Below, one piece after another: positions 1 to 12,720 of a stretch of DNA of 64,000 nt. Each line of letters begins with the position of its first letter. The stretch's first letter is position 1. Source of the DNA: Schoenoplectus triqueter (Eukaryota > Streptophyta > Magnoliopsida > Poales > Cyperaceae). The DNA lies in assembly GCA_964058805.1 (NCBI GenBank), contig CAXKVV010000062.1, positions 372,001-436,000 on the forward strand, given 5' to 3'. The notes beneath the pieces were generated by a model. That model saw only the letters and a program-made list of their open reading frames with translations, made no database searches and was not told the origin of the DNA. Made by a program: the position numbers and the translations under genes.

Positions 1-140
1 GCAAATTTTATGCGCCTAGCTCAACTCAAATCCCCTCTCCTGCTCCATGTGCTAATTAATTAATATTTAATACAAATGATGCTTCTTCTCATAAATCATA
101 ACTAAGGCCTGCATACTTTAATTCTAAAGTGATTGGTACC

Positions 141-230
141 ATTGATAATGGTGGGTTACTGTTGCTGTTGGCACAATTGATAATGGTGGGTTACTGTTGC
201 TGTTGGCACAATTGATAATGGTGGGTTACT
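141..230. repeat. 35-bp tandem repeat, about 2.6 copies
   Basis: A unit beginning ATTGATAATGGTGGG and ending TTGGCACA occurs at 141-175 and 176-210, and a third partial copy runs to about 230. The full copies look identical. It lies in non-coding sequence; no gene was recognised on either side. Confidence 0.85.
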
Positions 231-829
231 GTACTGCTGTAAGACTAAATCTATTACTGAAACTGTTACTGGCAGAGCTAATATACAAGTATGAAAGTTT
301 CTAATTTTTAATTTTGCACTATTCAGATTCAAGCTTCAATGTGTGTACAAAGGACTCCTACATCTCAACTAGGAATGGCATGATTGCCGTGAAGGCTGAG
401 ATGAATACAGCATTTCCTTTGGCCGGCTAAGATTTAATGCAACCATGAAATTGTCAGGATGTTAGTGAAGGTTCTCTGGAGGTACAGCCGTCACCCTGTA
501 CTGAACTTATGACAACGTTTGGTACAGGGTTTTGTACTAGTGCATTTTTTATTCTGTAATTGCTCACTTCAAGAGTATTTTTTCCTTATCTTCTGTATCA
601 TTTAATTAAACCCATTAAATCTGACTCAACTCATCCATTCTTATCTGATCCAACTCATATCTTATTTAAAAAAAGGCCGAAGCATCCAACTTCTTCTAAA
701 TAATAAATAGTAGAGATATTTCTTGTAAAAAGGGTTCATGTCCTTTATTCATAAACCCTTGGGTTGCAAAATAAATCAGTTTTATAAGATAGGTATTAAG
801 GCATAATAAATCAAGAGTATAGACATAAA
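231..829. other. Gene-free stretch, nothing recognised
   Basis: No family-like reading frame was found. The part at about 300-600 is less AT-rich and could be the untranslated tail of a gene beyond the left edge, but nothing in the sequence proves this. Confidence 0.4.
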
Positions 830-2060
830 ATATTATATATTAAGACTTATTTTATGTATTAAAATTAAAAATCTAGATATAAAGATTTAGAAGTCTATGT
901 ATTAAGACTTGAAAAATATAAATATTAAGACTAAAAAAATCTATATATTAGCTTATTTGTGAACGTAATAATTTTTTTATTGTCATGTCTATTGTTCAAA
1001 TCATTTTACATTTATGCAAAGTGAAACATGTAAATATTGTGAGTTTTTTATTTTATATTAGTTCTTACAATGCAATGAGTTTTGTAGATTTTTCTTCATT
1101 TAATTTTTTGGTTCTAATCTAACCTATATTTTATTGTTGTCTGTTCAACTATTCATGCAGTTGAACCCTACTTGTTCGATGAACAAATCAACTTTGTCTT
1201 GAGGGCTATTTGTGCCCTTGTGCAATAACACACATTAAATCTTAATTTGTTGCTGACTTGAGTAAGGTAAAAATACACCTTTTTAAAATTCTCTTGAAAA
1301 AATTCATAAGTGATGATATTAAGACATATATACAGATATAAAAAATTATAAGTATTAAGACTTGATTCAATAAATATTAAGGCGTATATTAATAACTATT
1401 AAGAGTATAACTATTAGTTATAGAAAATTATAATATTTTTTATTTTTTAGTTTAAATGTAACATTATTTTTTAAAATAGCATTATTATGTTAACTATGAG
1501 AGGTCTATACTTAATAATTAATTGTATATCATGCATGATACGCGGTACAATGCAACATAACTATGTGCTAATATATATTTAATGACGTGTTCTACTAATA
1601 TTTGTTTAATTATTGATATATTAATATTTTATTCTTGGTATTATAATTTTTTCATGATAGATATAACGATTTGTAAGTGATGATATTAAGAGAAAAAGTT
1701 TTTAAGTAAATATTAACACTTTAGATTGTTGGTATTAAGATTTTAATTATTACTTATGAACGATTGTTTTATAATGTATTAATATTTTTTTAAAGAGAAT
1801 TGAGTATTAAGACTTATATATTATATATTATTGAGACAAATAAAGATAGGTATAGAGAAAAAAACTTTCAAATCGATGGGCGCTGTGTTGAAGAAAAAAA
1901 ATTAATAACTATTAAGACAACCGATTATTAGTAATAACTATGGGTGTATTAATAACTATTAAGACAACCGATTATTAAGACAACTGAAGCCAAGTATGAA
2001 GAAAAAAAATACTTGTATTAGCATCTATTAAGACATATGGTATTAGATATTAAGAGTAGA
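830..2060. repeat. Stretch with dispersed TATTAAGA motifs
   Basis: The core TATTAAG, usually followed by AC or AG, occurs roughly fifteen times (for example near 840, 898, 1354, 1803, 1908, 1970, 2026, 2049) at irregular spacing, always in plus orientation. The surrounding sequence is simple and AT-rich with no coding signal. It may be a decayed tandem array or the inside of an old transposon. It ends just before the phosphoglycerate mutase pseudogene. Confidence 0.5.
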
Positions 2061-2341
2061 GTTGTTAGGTATAGAAACATCGCAATTTAGAGCGGATCAT
2101 ATTCTAAAACGTGAAAAATTTTCAACAGTTATTTCAGCACATAATCAACGTATTTCAGTTGAAATATTTAACGAATACTAAGCTTGGGTACAATTATCGG
2201 GTTCTTTTTATAATTAATTAGAAGGATATAACGCTAAATATCCCCTAAAAAGTAGAAGTCAGCTCCAAATATCTCTCTTTCAAGTTTTAAGTTTTAAGAG
2301 AGAATAAAAAACAGAAAAGAGAAAAAAAATATTTCTAAATC

Positions 2342-5174
2342 ATGGAGATTGGGAAGGATGATGCTAAAAGGAGGGTTGCGTTTGTGCTGATCGATGGTCT
2401 AGGCGATGTATCAATCCCCAAATTCGGCTACAAAACCCCACTTCCAAGTGGCGAAAACCCCCAATCTGGATGCAATCGCATCAGCTGGTGTTAACGGGTT
2501 AATGGATCCGGTGGAACCCGGTTTGGTTTGTGGAAGTGACACTGCTCACCTTTCGTTGCTGGGCTACAATCCGAGAGTGTACTATCGTGGTAGAGGTGCT
2601 TTCGAATCGATGGGCGCTGGGTTGGCGATGTCTCCAGGCGACATTGCTTTCAAGGTGAGATTTTGTAGAAAAAAGAATGCGGTGTTAGTGTGTTAATTTG
2701 AGATTGTTGATTGTAATTAGATAATGGACTTTATTGGAGATGAGAAAAATAATGCACCTGATTGAAATTGGGCAAATAATATAAATAATATGAATGACTC
2801 AGTAAAAGCTCAACTTTGAACTCCAAACCTGATAATCTTTTGACGAGGCAATATCTTCTGCTGTACTGTTAAATATTAAAACTCAACTGGTTAATTTAAC
2901 TCATAACTTGGTGATAAAGATGAGGTTGGTACAATTACTAAGAGTATCAAAGTTTCCCTTTTCAAATACTAGTGTTCTAGTATCTGTCTTTTTCGTTCAA
3001 GTGATTTGCACATACATCCTTATTGATTGAAGTTTTCTATTTAAGTCAAATTTCGCAACATTGGATGAGAAGAGTGGAATAGTGGTTAGCAGGAGGGCTG
3101 ATCGGCACTTTGAGGAAGAAGGCCCCATTCTCTGCGCCGCTTTGGATGGACTGAAGCTACCTTCTTTTCCTGATTATGAAGTAAGAGTCAGGTACTGTAT
3201 CATCGGAATAAATGCAAGATAAGGTACCTATACTGTTAGTGGAACAAGCAATGCCATGTAAAGAGTTCAAATTTTATTTTACTCCTTTTTGTCAACTAAA
3301 TCACTATTTTGCATGCAAAATTTAAACCTTAGTACCCACAGGTTGGCATTGTTTTAAGGAATATACCATTTTCATCAGACATATCTTGTGATCCACCTGT
3401 CTAATTTTTGGCGCGTCCCCTTTCACCTGAAATTTTTTTTTTACTTCTTTGTGAAATGTATAAGAACACTGTGAGTCTATTTGGTTGGGAAAGTAGGTTT
3501 CGCCTATTTGCATTGGAGCCAACAAAATTATGACTAACATATAGTGATGCACCTAAATTGCAGTTCAAGTTATTCAATTTCTTGATATGAAAATTTCAGG
3601 TATGCGACTGAGCACAAATGTGGAGTGGTTGTAAAGGGTCCAAAATTAAGTGGAAACATATCAGGTACTGATCCATTAAAAGACAATCGCTTACTGCTGA
3701 AAGCTGAACCACTAGATGATTCATTTGAGGCAAAGAACATCGCCGAGGTGGTAAATGAACTATCAAAAGAGATCTAAAAAATATTGGTCTCTCATCCTAT
3801 AAATAAGAAAAGAGATGAGGATGGGAAGAATATCGCCAATGTGGTGTAACTACGAGGTTGTGGTTATTAGGATTGAGGTTAGCTTTCTTTCTTTTTGTTG
3901 GTTCTTTATATGATTTGTGTGGTAATTTCAACCTTTGTGTAAACCTTAGTCCTTACAGATATGTTCTCCTATGCCTTCAAAGGTTACCAAGGTACCAAAG
4001 TATTTGGTTCTGTACGGACATAACCACTGGTGTATGAAATTTCACAAAAAGGAAATAGAAGCAATGGTTATGACAAAAAGATTTTCAGTGTAATTACTTC
4101 AAGTTAAATGAGATCTATAAATTCTTTTACATGGTTCACTTTGAATAAATACTAAAAAAATCAAATTAGTGGAATTCCAAGTGCTGTGTAAGGACATTTT
4201 CATAGGAAACATAAATATTGTTGTTTTATTTAAGCAGTTTTAAACTGAGGAGTTATCTAAACTAGAACTATAACAACAAATCAGGTACCTTCATTTGAGG
4301 AAAACCATGGTTTGGCACCCTGCATGGTCGCCCCCACAAAGATAATAGCTGTCTGGGTCTTTCTTTGGGCATAGACATCCTTGAAGCACCTGGTGCAACT
4401 GGAGATTACCGTTCCCTTCTGACTTCCAAGGCCAAATCAATTGCATGTGCGCTAACAGCTCCTTTGCAACCACCTCCACTTGTTTTTGTGACGGGAGAGG
4501 AAGAACTCAAGCCAGGTCGAGAGGCGGGATATGACTTTGGTTTTCTTCACATAAAGGTAAGAAACTTGTTATATTAACTTTGGTAAATTAAAGGTGAAAG
4601 ATTTATTGTTGCAACATTTAGGAAAGTTATAATTAATGACATTTATTCCTAGCTCATACTAAAAGTTCCTTTTTCTTCCTTTTAAAAGGCAATTGATGAT
4701 GCCGGTCATGACAAGGCAACAATACTCAAAGTACGAGGTCTAGAAGCTGTTGACTGAGCTGTTGGTCAACTCGCAAAGCTTCTCTGGCAAGCAGAAGCTT
4801 CTAAAAATTTCCAATATTACCTATGTGTAACTGGAGACCACTCCACGCCAGTAGAATACGGCGATCACAGCTTTGAGCCGGTGCCGTTTTCCTTGTGCCG
4901 GTTAGAAGATTTTGTTGGTGCAATTGGAAAGGAGAATGTAAATGCAATTTCACTTGAGGATTTCCCACTTCCATCAGTGGCAGCCGGGGACGATCTGGCT
5001 GAGGCTGGGGAGATAGTTGCAGGGAAGTCTAATTCTGGTAATTTAGTGTCATGTTGTGATGATTCGGTGAGTGAGTTTAGTGAAGTTGCTGCTGCCAGGG
5101 GTTATCTGGGTAGATTCCCAGGAAGTGAGATGATGGGAGTGATAAAAAAATATATGAAGCAGAAAAACGAATGA
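2342..5174 (+). pseudogene. Pseudogene of archaeal-type 2,3-bisphosphoglycerate-independent phosphoglycerate mutase
   Basis: The intact family interconverts 3- and 2-phosphoglycerate (alkaline-phosphatase-like metalloenzymes). Five exon-like blocks can be read: 2342-2655, 3046-3191, 3600-3877, 4285-4556 and 4689-5174, with GT..AG borders. Family motifs include VLIDGLGD near the start, CGSDTAHLSLLGY (nucleophile Ser region), DPRVYYRGRGAFESMGAG-like sequence, and TGDHSTPVEYGDHSFEP (metal-binding Asp/His) in the last exon. The frame is broken by an extra C at about 2444, TAA at 3775 and 3847, an extra T near 3866, a missing G near 4351, and TGA at 4755-4757 where CGA (Arg) is expected. Because the introns remain, this is a decayed gene or segmental duplicate, not a retrocopy. 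The last exon stays open for 97 codons beyond its internal Met at 4881. Confidence 0.9.
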
Positions 5175-5585
5175 GTCAATTTTGTATATATGCGGTATCT
5201 TTTTATTTAACAAGTAAATAATTAGAGGAAAAAGTTTCAAGTAATTAGAGGAAAAAAGTTTTAAGTTTGTAGATTTTTCTGTTCATTCTACTTGTAATTA
5301 CTGCATTTGTGGTCTCTTATTTATCACCTTTTCTTTTGTTTGTTACGTTTAGGGGTGCCCAATGAGACGAACATGGACGAGTTGGATAGAACTCGTCTCG
5401 AAATGTTAGCGAGCCAAGCCAGCTCGTCCCAATATCCGATCACGAGCTAAAATCAGTAACTCGAGCTCGTCTCGTTTTAATCGAGTTATCTCGAGTTGGC
5501 TTGTCGATATAGAGATCGTAGCGATGATCTAGCGGCAGTTTAGAGGAGAGAAGAAAAAAATGAGGCTAATGGAGATTGGAGAGCA

Positions 5586-6972
5586 CACTACCACAAAAAA
5601 AATGTTTTAGAACCGGTTATATAAAAGATTTAGCATTGATTATACAAACGGTTCTCAAACTATGCAGTGCTAAATGTTTTAAAAACCGGCGCTAAGAGGA
5701 GGTGCTAAATGGGGGTTTAAAGCTGATTATTTCAAATAATCGATTCTAAATTCTCACATTTAGAACCGGTTATTTTGAAATAATCAGTTCTAAACTCTAA
5801 CATTTAGAACCGATTATTTCAAATAACTGGTTCTAAACTCTTCTATCTAATCGGCAGTTTGTTTTAATTTAATTCTTTCTAATCAGCCGTTTAGAGCTGT
5901 TTCTAACTGTTTACAACATAAACCATTATTTTCAATTTGTTATTTTATTTTTTGAATTGATTTCTTTAAATTTTGATTAAATAATTTAATTTCATTATTA
6001 ACTAATAAAGTATATTTCACTAACAAAATAATTATATATAATTTATATATTAAAGAAAATCTGAGAAATTTTCTATCTTTACAATTTCTAAAGAAAAAAA
6101 TAAAAAAACTAAACTAAAAACTTCAAATAAACATCAAATTCATTATTGAGCTTCAAGACGAGATTCAAATCCGTCTTTCTCTTTCCCTTTCTTTTTTCTT
6201 TCTTCAAAACGACATTTGCTCTTTCTCTTTCCCTGTCTCTCAACATCTCTTTTATATATGAAATAGGATGATGAAGAGTGATAATCCGTGGGATTTAGAT
6301 TTTTGAATTTTGGTTTTTAGATCGTCGGATAAGCATGAACCAACGGCTAGATTGAAAAATATAGCAATCCGTGAGAGCAAAAAGTTAAAATGCTATTGGT
6401 TGATGCAAAAGAATTTTTTTAAATCCGGTTTTTATTAAAAAACGGTTCTAATTCATAAAATTGAATTAGAACTGATTTTAATAAAAACCGGATTTAATTA
6501 ATATGAAGTACTCTAAAATTTAATTTTTAATCTAATTCTCTGACGTTAATTAATATAAATTTTTAATATTAATATGAATTAGATTTTTAATCAAAGAATT
6601 TTTATATTAATATGATGTCAGAGAATTTTATATATTATCATAAATTTTAATCATAATTTTGAGAGTTAGTTTAGAACCGGTTTTATTAATAACCGGATTG
6701 AATTTTCTTAGAATTTAGAACTTATTTTTGCTAAAACCGGTTTTAAAATAAAAAAATTAGAACCGGTTATTTATCACCGATTTTAATCCATTCAATTGAA
6801 ATCGGTTTTCATATAATCGGTTATAATAAAAAAAATTTAACCGTTTGTTTTACAAAATCGATTTTAATAATTTTAATAAAATTTACAACTCTGTCACTCT
6901 AATCTTTTAGCAGCTATTTTTTTAAAAATCGATTCTAAATAGCCGATTCTAAATCTAATTTTTATGGTAGTG
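5586..6972. mobile_element. Non-autonomous CACTA (En/Spm) element
   Basis: The ends are CACTACCACAAAAA and, in reverse complement, CACTACCATAAAAA, flanked by a 3-bp direct repeat GCA (5583-5585 and 6973-6975). These are hallmarks of CACTA transposons. Sub-terminal copies of GAACCGGTTAT and its variants occur many times at both ends in both orientations, as expected for transposase-binding repeats. The middle is AT-rich and non-coding. Confidence 0.9.
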
Positions 6973-7216
6973 GCAACACAGTGTCATCTGGTTATAGAGT
7001 AGTAATAGAGCAAACAGCAGAGAGATGGATGACTGACGGAGACTCGTTGAGAGAGAGGGGGATGTCAATTCAAATTACTGATAGAGACTACAACCCTAGA
7101 AGACCCTATCAAAATAAATTTATATAAACTAACCTCAATTGCTGATGGAGACTAGTGGAGAGAGAGGGGGAATGTCCATCAGGCTCTTATTTCAATATTT
7201 CTTGGTTAGTGGTTAC

Positions 7217-7898
7217 TAGTGATTTGAAAACGGTCCGGTCCAAGCCGGTCCAGTCCAAACTCGGATAATCCACGGTCCCGCACAGTCAACGGTCCACGGT
7301 CTCGCACGGTCCACACGAGCCGGTCCAAAGCGGTCCAAATTAAAAAAAATTGAACCCGTCCCACCGTTGGCCCCCGGGGGCCGGACCCCCACGGGACGGA
7401 CACAGTCCGGTCCGATTTTTTTTTTATTAATTGGGAAAAATAATAATTAATCATATTTTTTAATAATAATTTTTAACTAATTCGAATTATTATTTTTAAT
7501 TATTTTAAAATCTAATAGTACTAAAAAATTTAAAAAAATTCAGAAAATTGTAAAAAATAATAAAAGTTAAAAAATAAATTTATCAATTTTTAAATAATAA
7601 TTTTCATCGAATTAATTACATATTTTTTAATAATTTAAAAATTGAATAATAAAAAAAAATTATAAAAATATCGAGGGTCTGTTCCGGGACGGTCCCACAC
7701 GGTCCACGGTCCGGTCTAGTCCGGTTCATGGGTCGGCACGAGACATTTTTGGATGAAGGGAGAACCGACCCACCATTGGATTGGACCGTGGTAAGGTACA
7801 GGACGGTCCACTGTCCGGCCACGGTTCAGTCCGGTCTGGTCCACGGTCACGGTCCGGTTCGGAACAGATTGGACCGTCCAGTCCATTTCAAAACTCTA
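7217..7898. mobile_element. Small hAT-family element (682 bp)
   Basis: The ends TAGTGATTTGAAAACGG and, reversed, TAGAGTTTTGAAATGG form imperfect terminal inverted repeats. The flanking 8-bp direct repeat is GTGGTTAC (7209-7216 and 7899-7906). Both sub-terminal regions are packed with CGGTCC/GGACCG motifs, while the core (7420-7670) is AT-rich. Open frames here are only by-products of the GC-rich repeats. Confidence 0.9.
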
Positions 7899-8256
7899 GT
7901 GGTTACCCAACCCCAATTGATAAATTTATATTAAATTATTATGAAACAATACTACTCCAGCATCGCACCGTTTGATGTCCAATCAACCTCCTCTTTTCAA
8001 GGTTTCTTAGTTATCCAGACCCAAATATTTATCACTATTTTATTATATATCATGGCTGATGGAGACTGGTGCTTCTCCGCTAGTCGCGAGCTAGACGAGT
8101 CGAGTTGAGTAAAACTCGAACTCGTCTCGGTAAGTTAACGAGTTGTTTAGTTCGTCTCGTCAACAGCTCGAGTTGTTAACGAACGAGTTATTTTCAAGAT
8201 TTTATCGAGTCGAACACGAACGAGCTACGAACATTTTAGACACTACTAGTTACGTT

Positions 8257-10779
8257 TGCAATTTTGAGAAAGGTGCAGGGACATTGGAGCTCGTAGCCTA
8301 GTACTATTGTGGGCCCTGTTTACTTGCAATATTGGGCTTTGGTTTCTACGGACGACTCGGCCTGGTTTAATAAACATTGTCTGTCGAAGGTGTTTTTTCC
8401 TCATTATTTTGGTTCTTTTATTTCGTCTTTTTTTTTTCTTTCTCTATTTCAGTGATTGTTATTAGTGAATATATTGTTTAGTAATTTAATAAGCGCATGG
8501 ACCAAATATGATGAGTGTTGAAACTTGACATTAACGGGTCTTTAACAATCAAATTTGTAAATCCGATTGATAATTTATCAGAATGTTGGAGTTCATAAAT
8601 AACTTTTGGCCTGATGGACATTAAATACCTCTTTTGTTTGCTTTCCTAAATACAACCACATTAATTTGAAAGATTAAACAGTGCAAGGTTTCAATAAAGC
8701 TGTATTAGACAACTAATTAAGTCTCCATTTTGGCAACTTTTTTTTTTCTGGGTATTCTTGATCTGGTCACACACCGTGGAGGAACATGATATTAGGTTGG
8801 CAGTTAGCCACTCGTCGTAACTGGTTTAATAATAGCAAGTTGAACTGTGGAAGTTTCATACAAGTCTTCCTTCAATTTTAGTTTGCTTGCTGAGTTCATA
8901 TATTCATATTTGAAACTTGAAAGAGACTATTTGATACGGCTTGATACAAATTGTTCTAAAATAAAATTTGTTAAATATGACAATGACATAATAATAATAT
9001 AGTAGTAATTAGAGTATTTAAACATATGACATCGAGCAAGAAAACTTCTTCCTTGACATGTAGTTTGCTTGTTTAGTGCACATTGTCAAATTTTGATAGA
9101 GACACTGATGTAGCTTGGTAAAAATTGACCAAAATGAGGTTTATCAAAAATATTTTACCCATGACATAATATGTAAATAGTATATTGAAACATATGAAAG
9201 AAGCTATGTTTTAATTAAGGAAGAAATAAAATGGACATACAACAAGTCCAAATGTTTGAATGTATGGAAGTGAAAATTTGAAATTATATTTGAAAAATGC
9301 CAAGTTGTAAAATTGAATGGAAATGTGTTATGTCAGGAGGAGATCTCCTGTATTATTTAAACTAGAGTTCTTTGCTGCGGATTTGAAATTTTTTATTTTT
9401 CACATTGTGATGATGTGAAGCAGTTTTCAAAAACTATTATATAATAATTTAAAAAAAATGCAAATCAGGCTTACATGTGAAGTTTAAACTGTTGTTAAAG
9501 AAAAAAAACATAACTATTTTTGTGTGGATGAATCAAAAATTTCATTATAAAGGAAGAAATAAGATCAAAAATTACAATTGTGAATTGTAGGTCTTTCAAA
9601 TATTACAACCGAAAAAAAAAAATCTTAACAGTTCATCCAAAACATATAATCAGATGTTTAAAAATCATTTGAATCAATTTCTTCTACGAACGTCTCAATA
9701 ACACAGCGTCATGCCAAGTGAATGAAGAAATATCCATTCTAAATCATTTAAAATATTTTTGTATGCAACATAATTAATGAAAAAAAAATCTAAATCTAAT
9801 GGTTTATAAGAAGAAAGAAGGTAGCTAGCTAATATCACAATTCAAAATATTCTGAAGTCAGAGGGTATATAACAAATAAATAAGAAACAAAAAAGTTGAT
9901 CTGATTTTCTACTTCTCGGATATTTGTTGTTTTAGTTTTATCTATAATAACAAAATTTATGAATTATTCGTCAATAAACTGTTTTTACATCCCAATGAAC
10001 GAATCATGAACAAACCGTTCGTTCCTGATATAATACATTTTAAACAAAACATATTATATAAATTTTAAAATGATATTTTATATTCTTTTATATAGTTTTT
10101 CAAGATTTTAGCATTTTAATATATCTTTTATTTAAATTATGTGGAATAAATTATTCCCAAATTATGATTGAATTATATCCGAAACATGAATTTTTAATCT
10201 CGCCAAACATTTCCGAAATCAATCATTTATTATTATGATTTTATCCACTCATTTGCTACATACAAATACACACATCTTGAGCTGTCGAAAAGCTCAATAA
10301 ATAACCTGCGAGTCATATGAACCATTTGATTAGAAAATTATGTTTATGTTGACAGCTGAGATTCCCGTGCTCTCCCAAGCATCTAATCTTACCACTCTTT
10401 TTATAGAAATAATGTATAATAAGTCATGTATACATTTACCACAATGAAAAAAATGGTATGTTTCCCTCCAATTTAATCTAATTAAAATGATAATATACAT
10501 TAAACTTTAAACGTTTTTAGCCTTCCGTTCCTTGCTTGCTTATGCACTTTATAAAGACGACCTTTCAATTAATTATTGACTGGATAAAGTAGAATTATAT
10601 TAGTTAATATACGCTGATTCAGACAAATTACAAATAAGAGAGTAATGTTTTTCTATACTGTATGCTAGCTAGGACAGAAAGCACAGCCAGCCGCACCGCG
10701 TCTTTTTATACATATATTTAATTAGCAGTGTACCTGGTCTTAGTTCTTAATTAGCAGTGTAATTGATCTTACTTTTTTT
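8257..10779. other. Gene-free AT-rich stretch
   Basis: I see no recognisable coding region, RNA gene or clear transposon border. The sequence is AT-rich with short homopolymers. A motif TTAATTAGCAGTGTA is repeated at about 10718 and 10748. Confidence 0.5.
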
Positions 10780-11128
10780 GGGTTAATTTTCCGAGTTATT
10801 TATCCATATTTAGTCAATGAACATTCATTTATCCGTTTTTAATCACTGAATTTTAATGTTCATTCATATTTGATCACTCTCGTTAGTTTTTTTATTCAAA
10901 AATAATTAAAATAAAATTATATTTATTGCCAAAAATAATTAAAATGAAAAATGAATAAATGAAATGAAATTATATTTATTTTTTAATTATTTTTAAATGA
11001 AAAAATAATAGAAATGACTAAATATGAATGAATATTAAAATTCAGTAACTAAAAATAAATAAATAAAAATTCAGTGATCAAATATAAATAAACATCAAAA
11101 TTAAATGATCTGCTACAAAATTAACCCC
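10780..11128. mobile_element. Inverted-repeat MITE-like element
   Basis: GGGTTAATTTT at 10780 is matched by its reverse complement near 11117-11127. Inside, ATTCATATTTGATCAC-like segments of the left half match, reversed, AATATAAATAAACATC-like segments of the right half, so the whole unit can fold on itself. Target duplication not resolved. Confidence 0.5.
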
Positions 11129-12180
11129 TTCTTTTTTCTCTATCTTCTATTCCGTGGCTACCTAGTCAACAAGCACTGTTGTCACTTGTGCTGCCACCGA
11201 GCATTGCCCGGAAGGAATTAAAAAACACAATTTCCATGTTATTATTAAAATGTGTCATTTCAATTTTTTGGACGTCAAATAAGACTAGTGTCGATATAAT
11301 AAGTCCTTTAGAAAAAAAAAGTACGACATCTTTCAACAATGTTGGTGCAAAGTGTTAGTTTGTAATAATTTTGAAGTTAATAATACGATAAATTGATTAT
11401 ATAAAACTTTGTTCATGAATTGAATATTTAAATGATATTTTGTTTCCTTGAGTATTATTAAATTTATGAATCATTCCGAGTTCATGACTGGAATTGTGAA
11501 ACTTCATAATATAAAATATACTTTTAAAAGTCACTAACCAAGGTAATTAGCAGGAACACTAATTAACCGTTATTAGGTTAGTATGTGGATTAAATGATGG
11601 TCAAGTTTTACAGACCATAGACAAAAAATTATCATTTTAATCACATAGATAGATGTTCTAGGAACATCATATTTGACAGACCCCGAATGAAACATTAAAT
11701 GAAATTGTGTTTGTGTCATTAATACTTTCATTCAGTGTTAAATTCTTAAGTATATGATATTCGTCTTTCCTACATAAGATATGTATGTGTGTGATTTTTA
11801 CCAAACGTTATCCGTAAAATGTGGCTATAAAGGTAACTCTTCGGTATACATAACTTATGCGGAGGAAGAGATGATTTGCCAAAAGTCCTATTGTCCCTCG
11901 TATTTCTATACGAGTTATAGCATCACTGGGCCCCTTGATAAAGTAAGATTATCTGCTAGCAGTATAATTATAAGAGTAATTACATTTGATAATTTACTCA
12001 GGATCAAGAAAAGATTAAATTTGCAAGGATGACACATACCTACCTTGAAACTGATCTGATAACTATGAGACAAAATAATTAAACACAAGTAATAGTTTAC
12101 TGGATCATGATATTGTACAGTACATCATCATCTGTGTAATTGGATGATCATAGTGCATTCTGTCAGATGCCTTCGATGAT
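11129..12180. other. Gene-free stretch with one unrecognised 83-codon frame
   Basis: An open frame at 11781-12032 (+) has four cysteines and no family motif I recognise. Codon content resembles the AT-rich surroundings. It is most likely a chance frame. No other feature was seen. Confidence 0.35.
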
Positions 12181-12184
12181 TATA

Positions 12185-12720
12185 GAAGTTAAAACGGTTT
12201 TAACTCTATTTACCAACATAACACGGATCCTGTCGGGTCACACCGTATAGGAGTTAATCGGAGAATCTTATTGATTAATTATAAATTATTTATAATTAAT
12301 AATAAGATGGTTATAATTAATTATATATGATATAATTATATTTATCATAGAGATGTCAAGAAGTAAACATCAGATTGAATTTATAATGTGTTGGACACGT
12401 CGTATAAATTCGCCGAAACAACAACTGAGAAAAATATAATTGTACATGACAATTATATATATTTGATTTAGATTTTAAATGTTAATTATGGATTTGAATT
12501 ATGGGCCAAAAGCCTATTAATAATTAAAGCCTTAATTAATAATTAAAAGCCTAAAATCAGAAAAGCCCAAAAAAGCCCAAAATTGAAAAGCCCAAAAAGG
12601 TTCATGCCGACCTCAAAAGGGTATTTTGATAATTTAGCCAAAATCCCAAGAGTATTTCGATAATTTGGCCAAAAGCCCAATGACATCATTAACAAATGCT
12701 TAAAGATCTACTCAAGTTAA
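12185..12720. mobile_element. Probable LTR-retrotransposon-derived fragment
   Basis: The segment around 12205-12260 (ACCAACATAACACGG, then GTCGGGTCACACC) followed by an AATTAT-rich tract and repeated AAAGCCC/AAGCCCAAAA motifs (12505-12600) resembles sequence I associate with copia-type plant LTR elements. Neither LTR border nor any gag/pol frame is present. This family call rests on recall, not on a domain. Confidence 0.3.

Larger units (their letters stand above)
5350..8248. mobile_element. hAT-like non-autonomous transposon carrying two nested elements
   Basis: The left end reads TAGGGGTGCCC and the right end, in reverse complement, TAGTAGTGTC. The element is flanked by the 8-bp direct repeat GTTACGTT (5342-5349 and 8249-8256), the duplication size of hAT transposons. 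Both ends (about 5360-5520 and 8080-8230) carry dense GAGCTCG/CGAGTT sub-terminal motifs, as in plant hAT elements. There is no transposase. About 2.07 kb of its 2.9 kb comes from the CACTA element (5586-6972) and the smaller hAT element (7217-7898) inside it. Confidence 0.8.

Noticed and set aside
7206..7975. Several 60-80 codon Arg/Gly/Pro-rich frames
   Set aside because: They are translations of the GGTCC repeats of the small hAT element at 7217-7898.
11781..12032. 83-codon frame with several cysteines
   Set aside because: No family motif, no gene-like composition change and no splice or leader context.
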